Shown: positions 9,997 to 18,298 of the stretch, piece by piece
Numbering within the stretch: the stretch's first letter is position 1
Layout: every line of letters begins with the position of its first letter
Assembly: GCA_015852425.1 (NCBI GenBank)
Contig: JAAAIG010000779.1
Span: forward strand, 1-18,298
Direction: 5' to 3'
Source: Gryganskiella cystojenkinii
Lineage: Eukaryota > Mortierellomycota > Mortierellomycetes > Mortierellales > Mortierellaceae
Length of the DNA: 18,298 nt
The notes under the pieces: model-generated
Databases searched by the model: none
What the model was told of the DNA's origin: nothing
What the model saw: the letters and a program-made list of their open reading frames with translations, nothing else
Program-made: the position numbers and the translations under genes

Positions 9997-12179
9997 TCAG
10001 TGATTGTTCTTACGACGTTTGGCTCTATTATCTCCACCTCCACCACCGTTGCCACTGCCTCCTCCGCCTCCACCTTCACCTCTGTTCTTCTGCATCAACC
10101 GGTTGATTCGCTGCCAATCACGATCCAACTTTTCCTCCTTGGACAACCCTTTGCCCTTGCCATCGTCCCACTTGCCAGTCTTGCGACCCTCGCTCATCTT
10201 GACACCAAACTGGAACGAAGTCTTGGGGATCACCTCAACGGTATCCTTGTACTGGTTAAATCCCTCTTCAGTATCAAAGTCGAATCGACCCAACTGGGCA
10301 CGCTTGTTCTTATGAGTGCCTTTGTCAATCAGGATCGTGGATTGGCCGCCTCCTTCGTCCTCGTCCTCGTCAGAATCATAGGCTGTATTACCGAGACTGC
10401 GCCCACCCATACCAAGTCCGTAAGCAGAGTAATAGTCCGCATCCTCATCAACCTCCATCTCTTCCAATCGAGGCTTGCGACGCGGTAACGCCTTCTCGTT
10501 CAGGGGTGTAGTGTATGCTGATGTGGCCGCTGAACCTGCTGCGATATCAGTATGGTCTGGCTTCCGATCAGAGTCGGCTTGCATGGTATAGTGGTGGGCT
10601 GTAGAGGAGGACTCTTCTTGATCGTGATCACTGCTTTCCTCCTCGCTAGACTCGTCGAAATAACCGGCCATGTCACCATCAGCGGGTCGTGATGGTCCAA
10701 GGACAGGAGCATCAGCACTGACTGCACTCTCGTCGATATAGGATAGTGCACTTGGTCCGCCTTCTTCGTCTTGCTCCTCGTCACTATCCTCGGCAAAATA
10801 ATTACTCATGTCGACATCATCAGGTCTTGAGGGTCCGACCATGGGTCCTTGATTTGGGCCACTGATGTCCATGCCACCTGCTTCCTCGTTTGCTGAAGAA
10901 GGGTGAACAGGCTCAACCACGTAATCGGTTCCAGCATCCGCAAAGATATCGTCGCCATCGAAATCTGGCTGCACCGTAGGCAGAATCTCCTCGTCCTGTA
11001 ACTTTGATGCAGCAAGCTTGGCTGCAGCAGCCGCAGCCGCAGCCTTCCTCTTGGCTTTCATTTCAGCTTCATGCTCGCCTGCTTTCCGTTCCCCAGTTCG
11101 GATCGCCTGGAGGACATCGAGGACCTTCTTCATGACCATATCATTCTCGGGGTTCTCGGCTTCGCCTCCAGCAGCAGATTGATTCTGATCCACATCAGCT
11201 CGACTTCGTACCACTGTTGTCGGGACCACGAAGGGATTATCATCTTCAACAGTACCAGCCTTGGACTTCTTCATCTTGGAAGTGATGGGGACCTGAAAGA
11301 CAAAGACTGTTCGACCGGGTATAAACATCTCGTTCACTTTGGGCAGCTTTTTGGCAGGCTCCTCGATCGCGTACTTGTAAATCCCGCTGGCAAGGGTACT
11401 GTTCATCTCGGGTTTTTCCTCTGCTGGTGACGTTGTGGAGTCTTGAGCGTTGTCCTCGGTTTTTGATTTTTGGACAGTTTCATAGACCTTGTCAAGATCC
11501 ATGGCGCCTTCGACATCGGGATCCTCGTCGACTTGACCTTCCTGTCGTACTTTGTTGAGGAGCGCAAAATCGAGACCCTTTACCAAATGTGTGTGCTCCG
11601 TGTCTCCTCCAAGGAATTTCGACTGCTCATAAAGGACCTCGGGGGCGATCTCTCCTGCGGCTCCCTCCAAAGTGTTGAGAATTTGTTCCGTCTCGACATA
11701 ATCCGGGTTGATGCCCTGACGACGTTCTGTGGCTCTGTCTCTGTATTTCGAGGCTGCAGCAGCGGCAGCTTCCTTGGCAGTGTTCTTTTGAGCTTGTTTC
11801 TTTTTCCATTTCGCGGCACTGTTGTCACCGTTGCTACTGCCACCGGATCGAGGTGTTTGGGGAACGGGGGCACGAGCAGCTCTATTGGCCATACCGAGGG
11901 CGCGGATGCCTCCTCCTGAGAACGATCCAGAGATCCCTGTGGCTCCTCCTGGTGCAGCGCGCGGTGTTGATAAGAGTTTCCTGAAGTCGTCCTGACTCTT
12001 TCTATGTTTGTTCGATATAGAGGAAGAACAGTGAAAAGGTGTCAGTAGCTTCCTAACAACTGTATGCAAATAACGATGGTAGCTCTATATGATTCCTCCC
12101 TAAGACATTACCCTCCAGCCTTTTCGTCCTTCTTCTCGGCTGGGGCCTTGAACTCTGGCGGCGGCATAGGATTCGACAT
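9997..12179 (-). CDS. IK: RED/IK spliceosomal protein (2 exons, 690 aa)
   Basis: Exon 1 is 12179-12112 (MSNPMPPPEFKAP...) and exon 2 is 12001-9997; the 110-bp intron has GT-AG ends and joins through a Gly codon. A longer-looking ATG-less reading into the intron is not the true N-terminus. RED_N features: SQDDFRKLL at 25-33, YRDRATERR at 109-117, and SKFLGGDTEHTHLVKGLDF at 150-168 followed by ALLNKVR. RED_C features: KNKRAQLGRFDFDTEE near 587-602, FQFGVKMSEGRK near 619-630 and DRDWQRINRLMQK near 649-661. Family role: IK/RED is a spliceosome B-complex component that partners SMU1. The RED dipeptide repeat that names the human protein is absent; the middle instead holds a poly-Ala stretch and two GPSRP modules. 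The tail is poly-Gly with the basic end NRAKRRKNNH, likely a nuclear signal. It shares a short divergent promoter with SUP35. Confidence 0.94.
10636..10836 (-). repeat. Two-copy GPSRP acidic module in RED
   Basis: GPSRPDDVDMSNYF (from residue 412) and GPSRPADGDMAGYF (from residue 458) are followed by similar acidic-Ser stretches ending at about residue 432 and 478, with a 46-residue period. The copies are diverged but share GPSRPxDxDMxxYF. They lie between the recognised N- and C-terminal RED domains. Confidence 0.8.
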
Positions 12180-12460
12180 GACGGGCAATGTGTGTTCGTC
12201 TTGATGGACTGGACAGGTAGTGTAGTAATGCGCGAAGTTCAGACTTATTATGGGCTAAGCTGTCAAGCAGCGGCTGCGCTGGAGTCACGTCACTGTATTT
12301 TCCAATCGTAAATAAAAGAAAAATGTAGCCAGGCGAACGTGCGCCGAACGTGGGCAGTGACAGCGACTGAGTTGGTATTTGGTGATCACATTGCTGATCA
12401 GATAGATCTCTTCTTTTTTTTTTAATTCATCCTTCATCGCATCCATCCCCCCTCCCAGCA
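12180..12460. promoter_or_regulatory. 281-bp divergent promoter between RED and SUP35
   Basis: The two start codons face away from each other across 281 bp, so both promoters overlap here. Candidate sites: CRE/E-box-like GTCACGTCAC at 12284-12293; a direct repeat CGAACGTG at 12334-12341 and 12345-12352, exactly 11 bases apart (one helical turn); and two TGATCA palindromes near 12381-12400. The SUP35 side ends in a pyrimidine-rich leader with a T-run at about 12412-12422. Confidence 0.6.
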
Positions 12461-14612
12461 ATGAGTGACCAGAACGACTCCAACGCTCCTCCCACCACAA
12501 AGCTCTCGGGATTGAACCTCAACCCCAACGCTGGTTCTTTCACTCCTCGCGTTGCCGCAAAGGCGTTTGTCCCCTCTTGGATGCCCCAGCCTGCTGCTGC
12601 TGCACCCCCACCAGTTCGTGCTCCTTCCTCTGGAATCGACTTTAACGCCCCTCCTCCCAAGGCTGTCTTGAACAAGACTGTCGAGACTGCCCCCGCCCCC
12701 GTCTCTTCCTCGGGAATCGATTTCAACGCCCCTCCTCCCAAGGCTGTCTTGAACAAGACCGTTGAGACCCCCGCTGCCCCTGCTCCCAAGCCCGTCGTTG
12801 CTGCCCCCGCTCCCGTTGCCAAGCCTGCCCCTAAGCCCGTTGTTGCCGAGGCTCCCAAGAAGAAGGTCGAGGCTCCCAAGGCTGCGTCCTCTGCCCCTGC
12901 TGCCGCCGCTGCTACCCCCGCTGAGGAGGTTGAGGAGGAGGTTGTTGACCAGGAGACTTTGACCGAGTTCTTTGGAAAGGAGCACGTCAACGTCATCTTT
13001 ATCGGACACGTCGATGCTGGAAAGTCGACCATGGGCGGTCGAATTTTGTAAGTGTTTCTGGGAGATATCATGTGGAATCTGACTTTCTTTTTATAACGCG
13101 ATTTATTTGGCGCTAATGAAAAGCACACTACTCACCCATGTTTTTTTCACGATCCGTGACTTTTTCAGGGAGGCCTCGGGAATGATCGACAAGAGAACTT
13201 TGGAGAAGTACGAGAAGGACGCCAAGGAGGCTGGACGTGACTCCTGGTACTTGTCCTGGGCCTTGGATACCAACGCTGAGGAGCGTGCCAAGGTACCGCA
13301 AACGAATCCGATTATTTTTCTGCATCGAAGCTCCCTGCTCAAATACTGTTCGAATGACTGATTCCCATCGTGGATGATATTCTTTTTTTCTACTTTTTGG
13401 ACAATAGGGTAAGACTGTTGAGTGTGGACGTGCTTACTTCGAGACCGATCTCCGCCGTTATACCATTTTGGATGCACCTGGACACAAGACCTATGTGCCC
13501 AGCATGATTGGAGGTGCTGCTCAGGCCGATTGCGCTGTATTGGTCATCTCTGCCCGTAAGGGAGAGTTCGAGACTGGATTCGAAAACGGTGGACAGACTC
13601 GCGAGCACGCTCAGTTGGCCAAGAGTGGTGGTGTCAACAAGCTCATTGTCGTCATCAACAAGATGGATGATCCTACCGTTAACTGGTCTAAGGAGAGATA
13701 CGACGAGTGTGTTAACAAGCTTTCGCCCTTCTTGAAGGCGAACGGATACAACATGAAGTCTGACGTTACCTTCATGCCCGTCTCTGGATACACTGGCGCC
13801 AACATCAAGAAGGGCATTGACCCCAAGGATTGCGACTGGTACAAGGGACCTTCCCTGTTGGATTTCTTGGATTCGCTCAAGATTGCTGACCGTAACCTGT
13901 CGGCTCCTCTGCGCATGCCCATCAGTGAGAAGTACAAGGATATGGGCACTGTTGTTGTCGGAAAGATTGAGGCTGGATCGATCAAGAAGGGTGCTCAAGT
14001 CTTGGTCATGCCCAACTCTGTCAAGGTCGAAGTCCAGGCCATCTTCAACGAGCTCGAGGAGGAGATCCCAGTCGCTGCTGTCGGTGATAACATTCGTCTT
14101 CGTCTCCGTGGCATTGAGGAGGAGGTAAGGTGCAAAGTCCATTTTTTTTCGCAAAACTGCCGATAACCATTTAGATGACTCTAGCTAATACGTCGACGCC
14201 TTTTTCATCGTCTCCTCTATAGGATATTATGATCGGATTCGTCCTCTGCAGTCCCAAGAGCCCCGTCCACGTTGTTACCAAGTTTGAGGCTGCTCTCGGA
14301 ATCTTGGATCACAAGAACATTATCTGCGCCGGTTACACCGCCGTCCTTCATATCCATAACGCGATCGAGGAGATCACGCTATCGGCCATGTTGCACTTGA
14401 TCGACAAGAAGACTGGACGCAAGACCAAGAGGCCACCACAGTTCTTGAAGAAGGGTCAGCAGGGTATTGTTATGATTGAGACTGCTGGACCTTTGTGTGT
14501 GGAGACCTTCGCGGATGCGCCCCGTATGGGACGTTTCACGTTGCGTGATGAGGGACGTACTGTCGCTATCGGCAAGATCACCAAGCTTCACTTTGCTGAG
14601 GAGAGCGCCTAA
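12461..14612 (+). CDS. SUP35: eRF3 translation termination GTPase (4 exons, 605 aa)
   Basis: Exons 12461-13047, 13169-13292, 13408-14124 and 14223-14612; introns of 121, 115 and 98 bp are GT-AG and the joined frame is open. Role: cytosolic GTPase partner of eRF1 in stop-codon recognition and peptide release. The N-terminus has an overlapping PAM2-like motif for poly(A)-binding protein (LNLNPNAGSFTP then AKAFVPSW, residues 18-40), as in other eRF3s. A Pro/Ala/Lys-rich region follows, without the Gln/Asn prion domain of budding yeast, and includes a duplicated 21-residue peptide. G-domain: G1 GHVDAGKST (182-190), G3 DAPGH (259-263), G4 NKMD (321-324), then G5 near SGYTGAN. The family block KGEFETGFENGGQTREHA separates it from EF-1alpha. 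Beta-barrel domains 2 and 3 end at MGRFTLRDEGRTVAIGKI. Codons are strongly biased, as in highly expressed genes. Confidence 0.96.
12626..12769 (+). repeat. Duplicated 21-residue peptide in the eRF3 N-terminus
   Basis: Copies at 12626-12688 and 12707-12769 (period 81 bp) both encode a peptide starting SSGIDFNAPPP and ending NKTVET. I counted six base differences over 63, all at third positions and silent. Confidence 0.9.
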
Positions 14613-14663
14613 AGAAGTTTGATATGCTTTTTTAGTCGATGTTGTTTAGAATAATCCTGCAGG

Positions 14664-14669
14664 AATAAA
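14664..14669 (+). promoter_or_regulatory. Polyadenylation signal AATAAA of SUP35
   Basis: AATAAA lies 52 bases past the stop. The next gene starts only 223 bp after the SUP35 stop. Confidence 0.55.
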
Positions 14670-14684
14670 AATATCATAAAACGA

Positions 14685-14695
14685 TCACGTGTGAC
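14685..14695. promoter_or_regulatory. E-box-like site upstream of the AT-hook/Q-rich gene
   Basis: TCACGTGTGAC contains the canonical CACGTG core of bHLH or bZIP sites. It lies about 145 bases before the start codon in a short intergenic space. Function is inferred from the motif only. Confidence 0.35.
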
Positions 14696-14835
14696 GAGCC
14701 TCCAAAATTCTCTGAAGACGGATGATTTGATTGATCTCTGCATCCATCTTTGGCACCCACAACCCACCCCACCCAACAGAGCATATCGACCCTCGAACTC
14801 GGACTCGACAGGACCACAGGGAATATACACACATC

Positions 14836-16801
14836 ATGAAAGACGAACTTACACCATCGGGCCTGAGTTTCCCAACCTCTCATAAGCGACATCACTCCAG
14901 GACCATCTCGCAATCGCTTTCATCATTGTCGCGCCAGCAGTCGCCCGCTCTGGAACTGATGCCAGCTCCGACCTCCTCAGGGACCATCACCCTCACGACT
15001 ACCACTACGGTTCTTGCAGAAGTGACACGTCGGCCGCGAGAATACATCAACGTTGGTAAGGAGACAGGCAACTATCTTTTTTTCCGTTGTTTTGGCATCA
15101 ACCTTGAACGTTCACGAGACTTACCTGTTAACCCCATTCTAACATGACTTTTTTGTACACTTCCTATTTTTTGTCGATAGCTCAACGGAAAGAGATGAGA
15201 AAGCATGGCGCGATTCGGGATTCTTCTTGTACGACAACTTTATCTCAGAGTGCATGGAATGTAAGAGGGACCAAGGACTCATCGAACCCATTTCTCTGTC
15301 TGGAACTTTAGATTGGAACAAGTTGCTGATTGCTGCCCGTAAAAGTCGCGGACCGTATCTCTGCCCCTCCACACGCACATACCATGTCGATCGGGCATCG
15401 AACCTCTACTGGAGTGGTTACACCGAAGCGGATGCTGCTGAGTATGCTTTTTCGCAATGTCCCTCAATTGCCTGAGGTTGATCCACCGCCAATTTTGTGC
15501 TTCAAAGTTGACTTTGAGCAATACCTTTTTTCTCCTGCTTTATTATTAGGCCCGAAGTATCAATACCAGAGAAGACAGAGAACGCGGAAGCTCAGGCAAG
15601 ATCAGACACCAACAATCCTAATGGATCCATGTCAGATTTCACTTCCCAGGAAGGTGGCGCACCAGCAACAGCAATAGCGACCACAACCGCAGTAAATGGA
15701 ACGATATCGACACCAGCGTTGTCAACACCCGGCTCCCAGGATATCAAAGAAGAGAGTGCTGCCACGCCAAACATCGGAGCCAGTCAAGTTGGTGGAACCA
15801 TGAGCTCGAGCACCACCAGCCTTGCCAGCGGTGGATCTCAAAAGAGCACCAGTCAGGGTGATTTAATGTCCCCGACTCTGAACAACAGTAGCCCTGCCAT
15901 GAACCGAGCTGGAGCGGTCGGACCCAACAGAGGCAACCCCTTGATGTCCCCACCTCAACCAGGGGCGCCATTCACCGGTCAACCAACCAATCACACCCTC
16001 TCACCGATGGCAGGACAACCTGGTCAGGAGCAGCAGCATGCGCAGCCAGGACCAGGGAGTCTTGTTGTCGTCAACCCAGGGATGAACCCAATGATGGCTT
16101 CAGCTGGATCGATGCCCGGTGGTGGTGGCATGATGCCTGGAGGGTTCATCTCACCCAGTTCGTTGATGCAACCGATGCAAAACATGTCGACGATGCAAGC
16201 CATGCAGACGATGCAACAACAACCTCCACAGCAGCCAGGACAGCAGCCGCAACAACAGCAGCCATCGCCTATGACAGGGATAATGAACATGGGCATGAAC
16301 CCTGCAGGATTTGTAGGTAACCCTGGACAGATCCATCCTCAGATGATGCACCAGTCTCCACAACACCAGCAGATGTATGCTCAGCAGCAGCAACAGATGA
16401 TGATGCAACAGCAGTTCCTTCAGCAACAGCAGCAAGCAGCCGCCCAACAGGCGCAACAGCAACAACAAGAGTTTCAGAGCCCACCTAGACCCAAAGGACG
16501 ACCACGGTAAGGGATAAGGATGATCAGCTGTACGCTTCCTTCTTGTGGCTTGACCATTCGCTCGTCTGAGATTATTTTTTTTTACTTTATGTTTCGATTT
16601 TTAACGCCATGCGTAATTTTTACGTCCTCTGTGTTGATTGATAGTCAAAGCAAGAATTCTCAAGTGGTTTTAGGATCGCCCACGTTGAATCATATCCGGG
16701 CACCTTCTGTTTCTTGGGCGGATCAGCAGCAACCTCAGCAACAACAACAACAGGCAACACAGCAGCAGACTCAACAATCTCAACATCAACCTCAATCCTA
16801 G
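14836..16801 (+). CDS. Unrecognised AT-hook, Gln/Met/Pro-rich protein (4 exons, about 526 aa)
   Basis: Proposed exons: 14836-15055, 15195-15441, 15550-16506 and 16645-16801. Introns 2 and 3 have good GT-AG ends; intron 1 needs the acceptor at 15193-15194, because the better-looking TAG at 15178-15180 shifts the frame into a stop at 15309-15311. Residues 1-60 are Ser/Thr-rich. Residues about 66-156 look like a folded, conserved module (REYINVDEKAWRDSGFFLYDN, SECMECK, SGTLDWNKLL, ARKSRGPYLCPSTRTYHV, SNLYWSGYTEADAAE) that I cannot name. The next 310 residues are Ser/Gly, then Met/Pro/Gly and Gln-rich, like transcription coactivators. PPRPKGRPRQSK (about 467-478) is an AT-hook, split by intron 3. 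The protein ends in a Gln-rich tail. The composition points to a nuclear chromatin or transcription regulator; the specific function is unknown. Confidence 0.8.
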
Positions 16802-16815
16802 GGATCATTCTTGTG

Positions 16816-16821
16816 AATAAA
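16816..16821 (+). promoter_or_regulatory. Polyadenylation signal AATAAA of the AT-hook/Q-rich gene
   Basis: AATAAA lies 14 bases past the stop codon. Confidence 0.5.
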
Positions 16822-18298
16822 CTAAACAAACCTATGTAGCTTTGTAATTAATTTTACAAATTCCTTGATTATCTAGAAGTTGTTCATTGGAATGAGGTTT
16901 CCCGCGCAGGGCACAATCTGATGGACCATATTTGATACTCTGAAAATTGGTGACGATCGAAGGAGGTCCAACAGTCGTGGTGGACTCTGCGCGCCATGCT
17001 GGCTGTGTTCTGCTCACCCTGATATTCTCTTATTTTGGGCTTCGCTTTCGTCCTTCAACTTGCTGAGGGTCAGGACTGTTATCAGAGGGTTTTTTGGACG
17101 CTTCTAGGAGGAGGGCCTTTAAGAGTGCGTGAAGCGAATGTATGAATGAATGCACCTCCGCTCTGTTTGACTCGTCAAGAACGCAAAGTCTGATTTTCTG
17201 TGATATGATATGATCGATTTTTGTGCATTGATATCCTCTTGTTGTTAATGAAAGGAGAGACCCAGGGTGTGCTATTGGAGATCAGAGCCATTGCAACTAT
17301 CCTGTTCACTCTTCATGACAGTACTGGCAAGATTATCAACGTCTTCCAAGTGAGCAAACGATGGTCCAAGGAACTTCATGTCGTCGTCGCCTTGGCCTTT
17401 TTTCTCTACATCTTCGGATTTTTGCCTTCAATTTCTTTCGGGTGATCTATTGCTAAGAAGGTTGTCGCTAGAATACAAACCGGATCAGATTCTGCCTTAT
17501 TCGCATTTGCCTTCAATACTTTGATCCTTCATTCTCCCCAACCCCCTCCTACTCGTCCCAGAGGACTTTATTTCCCTGATACCTTCCCTATCACTAGTTG
17601 TTGCCCACCGTATATTCGTCCCCGAAGGCCGCGACCCTTGAGTCGCATTTGGGACCTCTGACACTATAGCGGCTGAGAAGGAAGGTCGATATGAGTTTGA
17701 AAAAGAAAACGAAAAACAGTATTAGTGCAAACAATGTCGCTGCTCCTTACTCATTCTACCACCTCTATCACAAATATATCTCTGTGTTTTCTCTGTAGAG
17801 CGCACAGAGTTCGTCCATGGTCATACACGGTCATCCCTGGCTTTTACAGAGAAAAAAATGTCGCGAATTGAACGCGTCGTGTACGGGGAAACTGACGTAT
17901 TCAAGGATAACAAGAAAAACCCAAGGGTTGCTCACTCTGCTTATCCAGCTTCTTTTCCAGTAACAAACAAAATATACATTCTCGATCGCGCAAGGAATTC
18001 CTGGGTCTCTCATCCACCCTTTTCGATCTCTACCTAGGAACACTCCATAAAATCCTAACATGCTTACACAAAGTGCTGTTTTGGCCAAAAAAAAAAGGAA
18101 GAGGACCTCATTGACAAGACAAAACAAACAGCACTTTTTTTGAGCACATCATTTTATGCTGAGGAATAGCAGAGAAGTTACGAGGGGCTCTAGTGTCTGT
18201 AAAAGCAACTGGTTGGTCAAAGAGATTTTATCCCTCGCGATGGTGGGATTTATTTAGTGTTATCTGACAATTGACGTGACCGGCAACCCAGCTCAACT
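16822..18298. other. Gene-poor 1.5-kb right end
   Basis: No ORF here looks like a real protein on either strand. The longest (about 74 aa at 17221-17445 plus, about 98 aa at 17831-18127 minus) lack recognisable motifs, and the latter has no paired exon. I saw no tRNA or 5S rRNA signature. An ATG-less open stretch around 17255-17350 ends at a possible GTGAGC donor and could be a fragment of an exon, but nothing confirms it. The region holds the inverted repeat at 18070-18137 and is otherwise unremarkable. Confidence 0.5.
18070..18137. repeat. Inverted repeat with 12-bp perfect arms
   Basis: AAAGTGCTGTTT at 18070-18081 is the exact reverse complement of 18126-18137, with 44 bases between that include a run of ten or more A. 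Matching extends imperfectly outward (TGCT at the outer edge), giving about 18 of 21 paired positions. It could form a hairpin or be the remnant of a small inverted-repeat element. Confidence 0.7.

Noticed and set aside
9967..10488. 173-aa plus-strand frame opposite the RED 3' end
   Set aside because: An antisense shadow of the RED_C coding sequence.
12002..12069. N-terminal segment MHTVVRKLLTPFHC... for RED
   Set aside because: It is read from intron sequence and its first codon on the minus strand is not needed once exon 1 (12179-12112) is joined. Exon 1 has an ATG and the joined sequence enters the RED_N motif in frame.
12427..13128. Long minus-strand frames opposite SUP35 exon 1
   Set aside because: Gly/Ala-rich shadow translations caused by the strong codon bias of SUP35.
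13390..14154. 254-aa minus-strand frame opposite SUP35 exon 3
   Set aside because: An antisense shadow of the conserved GTPase exon; it has no independent family features.
16832..17017. 61-aa minus-strand frame that looked like a possible transposon remnant
   Set aside because: It has some protein-like character, but I could not match it to a transposase motif, and there are no terminal repeats or neighbouring exons.
17831..18127. 98-aa minus-strand frame
   Set aside because: No recognisable motif, no leader or partner exon, and it spans the inverted repeat and A-run; likely chance.
16822..18298. tRNA or 5S rRNA genes in the right end
   Set aside because: I looked for the B-box (GGTTCGANNCC) and 5S-like internal control sequences on both strands and found none.

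Overview
The window is nuclear DNA from a filamentous fungus. Genes are interrupted by short GT-AG introns (about 90-270 bp, one of 500 bp), CTAAC-like branch sites are visible (e.g. near 15140), AATAAA signals follow several stop codons, and long A/T homopolymers sit in introns and leaders. The mix of a metazoan-like ANP32 protein, an RED/IK spliceosome protein and an alginate-lyase-fold enzyme suggests an early-diverging lineage such as Mortierellomycota/Mucoromycota; that placement is inference, not proof. There is no sign of a plasmid, phage, CRISPR array or intact transposon.

Seven protein-coding genes are supported, and exon structures were worked out by keeping the reading frame across splice sites. 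(1) 195-2875, minus: PSO2/SNM1 interstrand-crosslink repair nuclease with a UBZ4 zinc finger, 3 exons, 830 aa. (2) 3479-3907, plus: unrecognised 142-aa protein. (3) 4629-7205, plus: ANP32-like leucine-rich, very acidic nuclear protein, 6 exons, 501 aa. (4) 7556-9665, minus: membrane-anchored alginate-lyase-family enzyme, 2 exons, 612 aa. (5) 9997-12179, minus: RED/IK spliceosomal protein, 2 exons, 690 aa. (6) 12461-14612, plus: eRF3/SUP35 translation termination GTPase, 4 exons, 605 aa. (7) 14836-16801, plus: unrecognised Gln/Met/Pro-rich protein with an AT-hook, 4 exons, about 526 aa. The last 1.5 kb (16802-18298) has no convincing gene.

These are mostly housekeeping nuclear and information-processing genes (DNA repair, chromatin, splicing, translation termination) that share compact promoters rather than forming one pathway. 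PSO2 and the small gene are divergent across about 600 bp, RED and SUP35 are divergent across 281 bp, and ANP32 and the lyase converge across 350 bp. The points most worth a second look are the membrane-anchored polyuronate lyase, the perfect peptide duplication in eRF3 that differs only at silent sites, the unusual splice acceptor and unassigned conserved module in the AT-hook/Q-rich protein, the repeated GPSRP module in RED, the long insertion in PSO2, and a hairpin-forming repeat near the right end.
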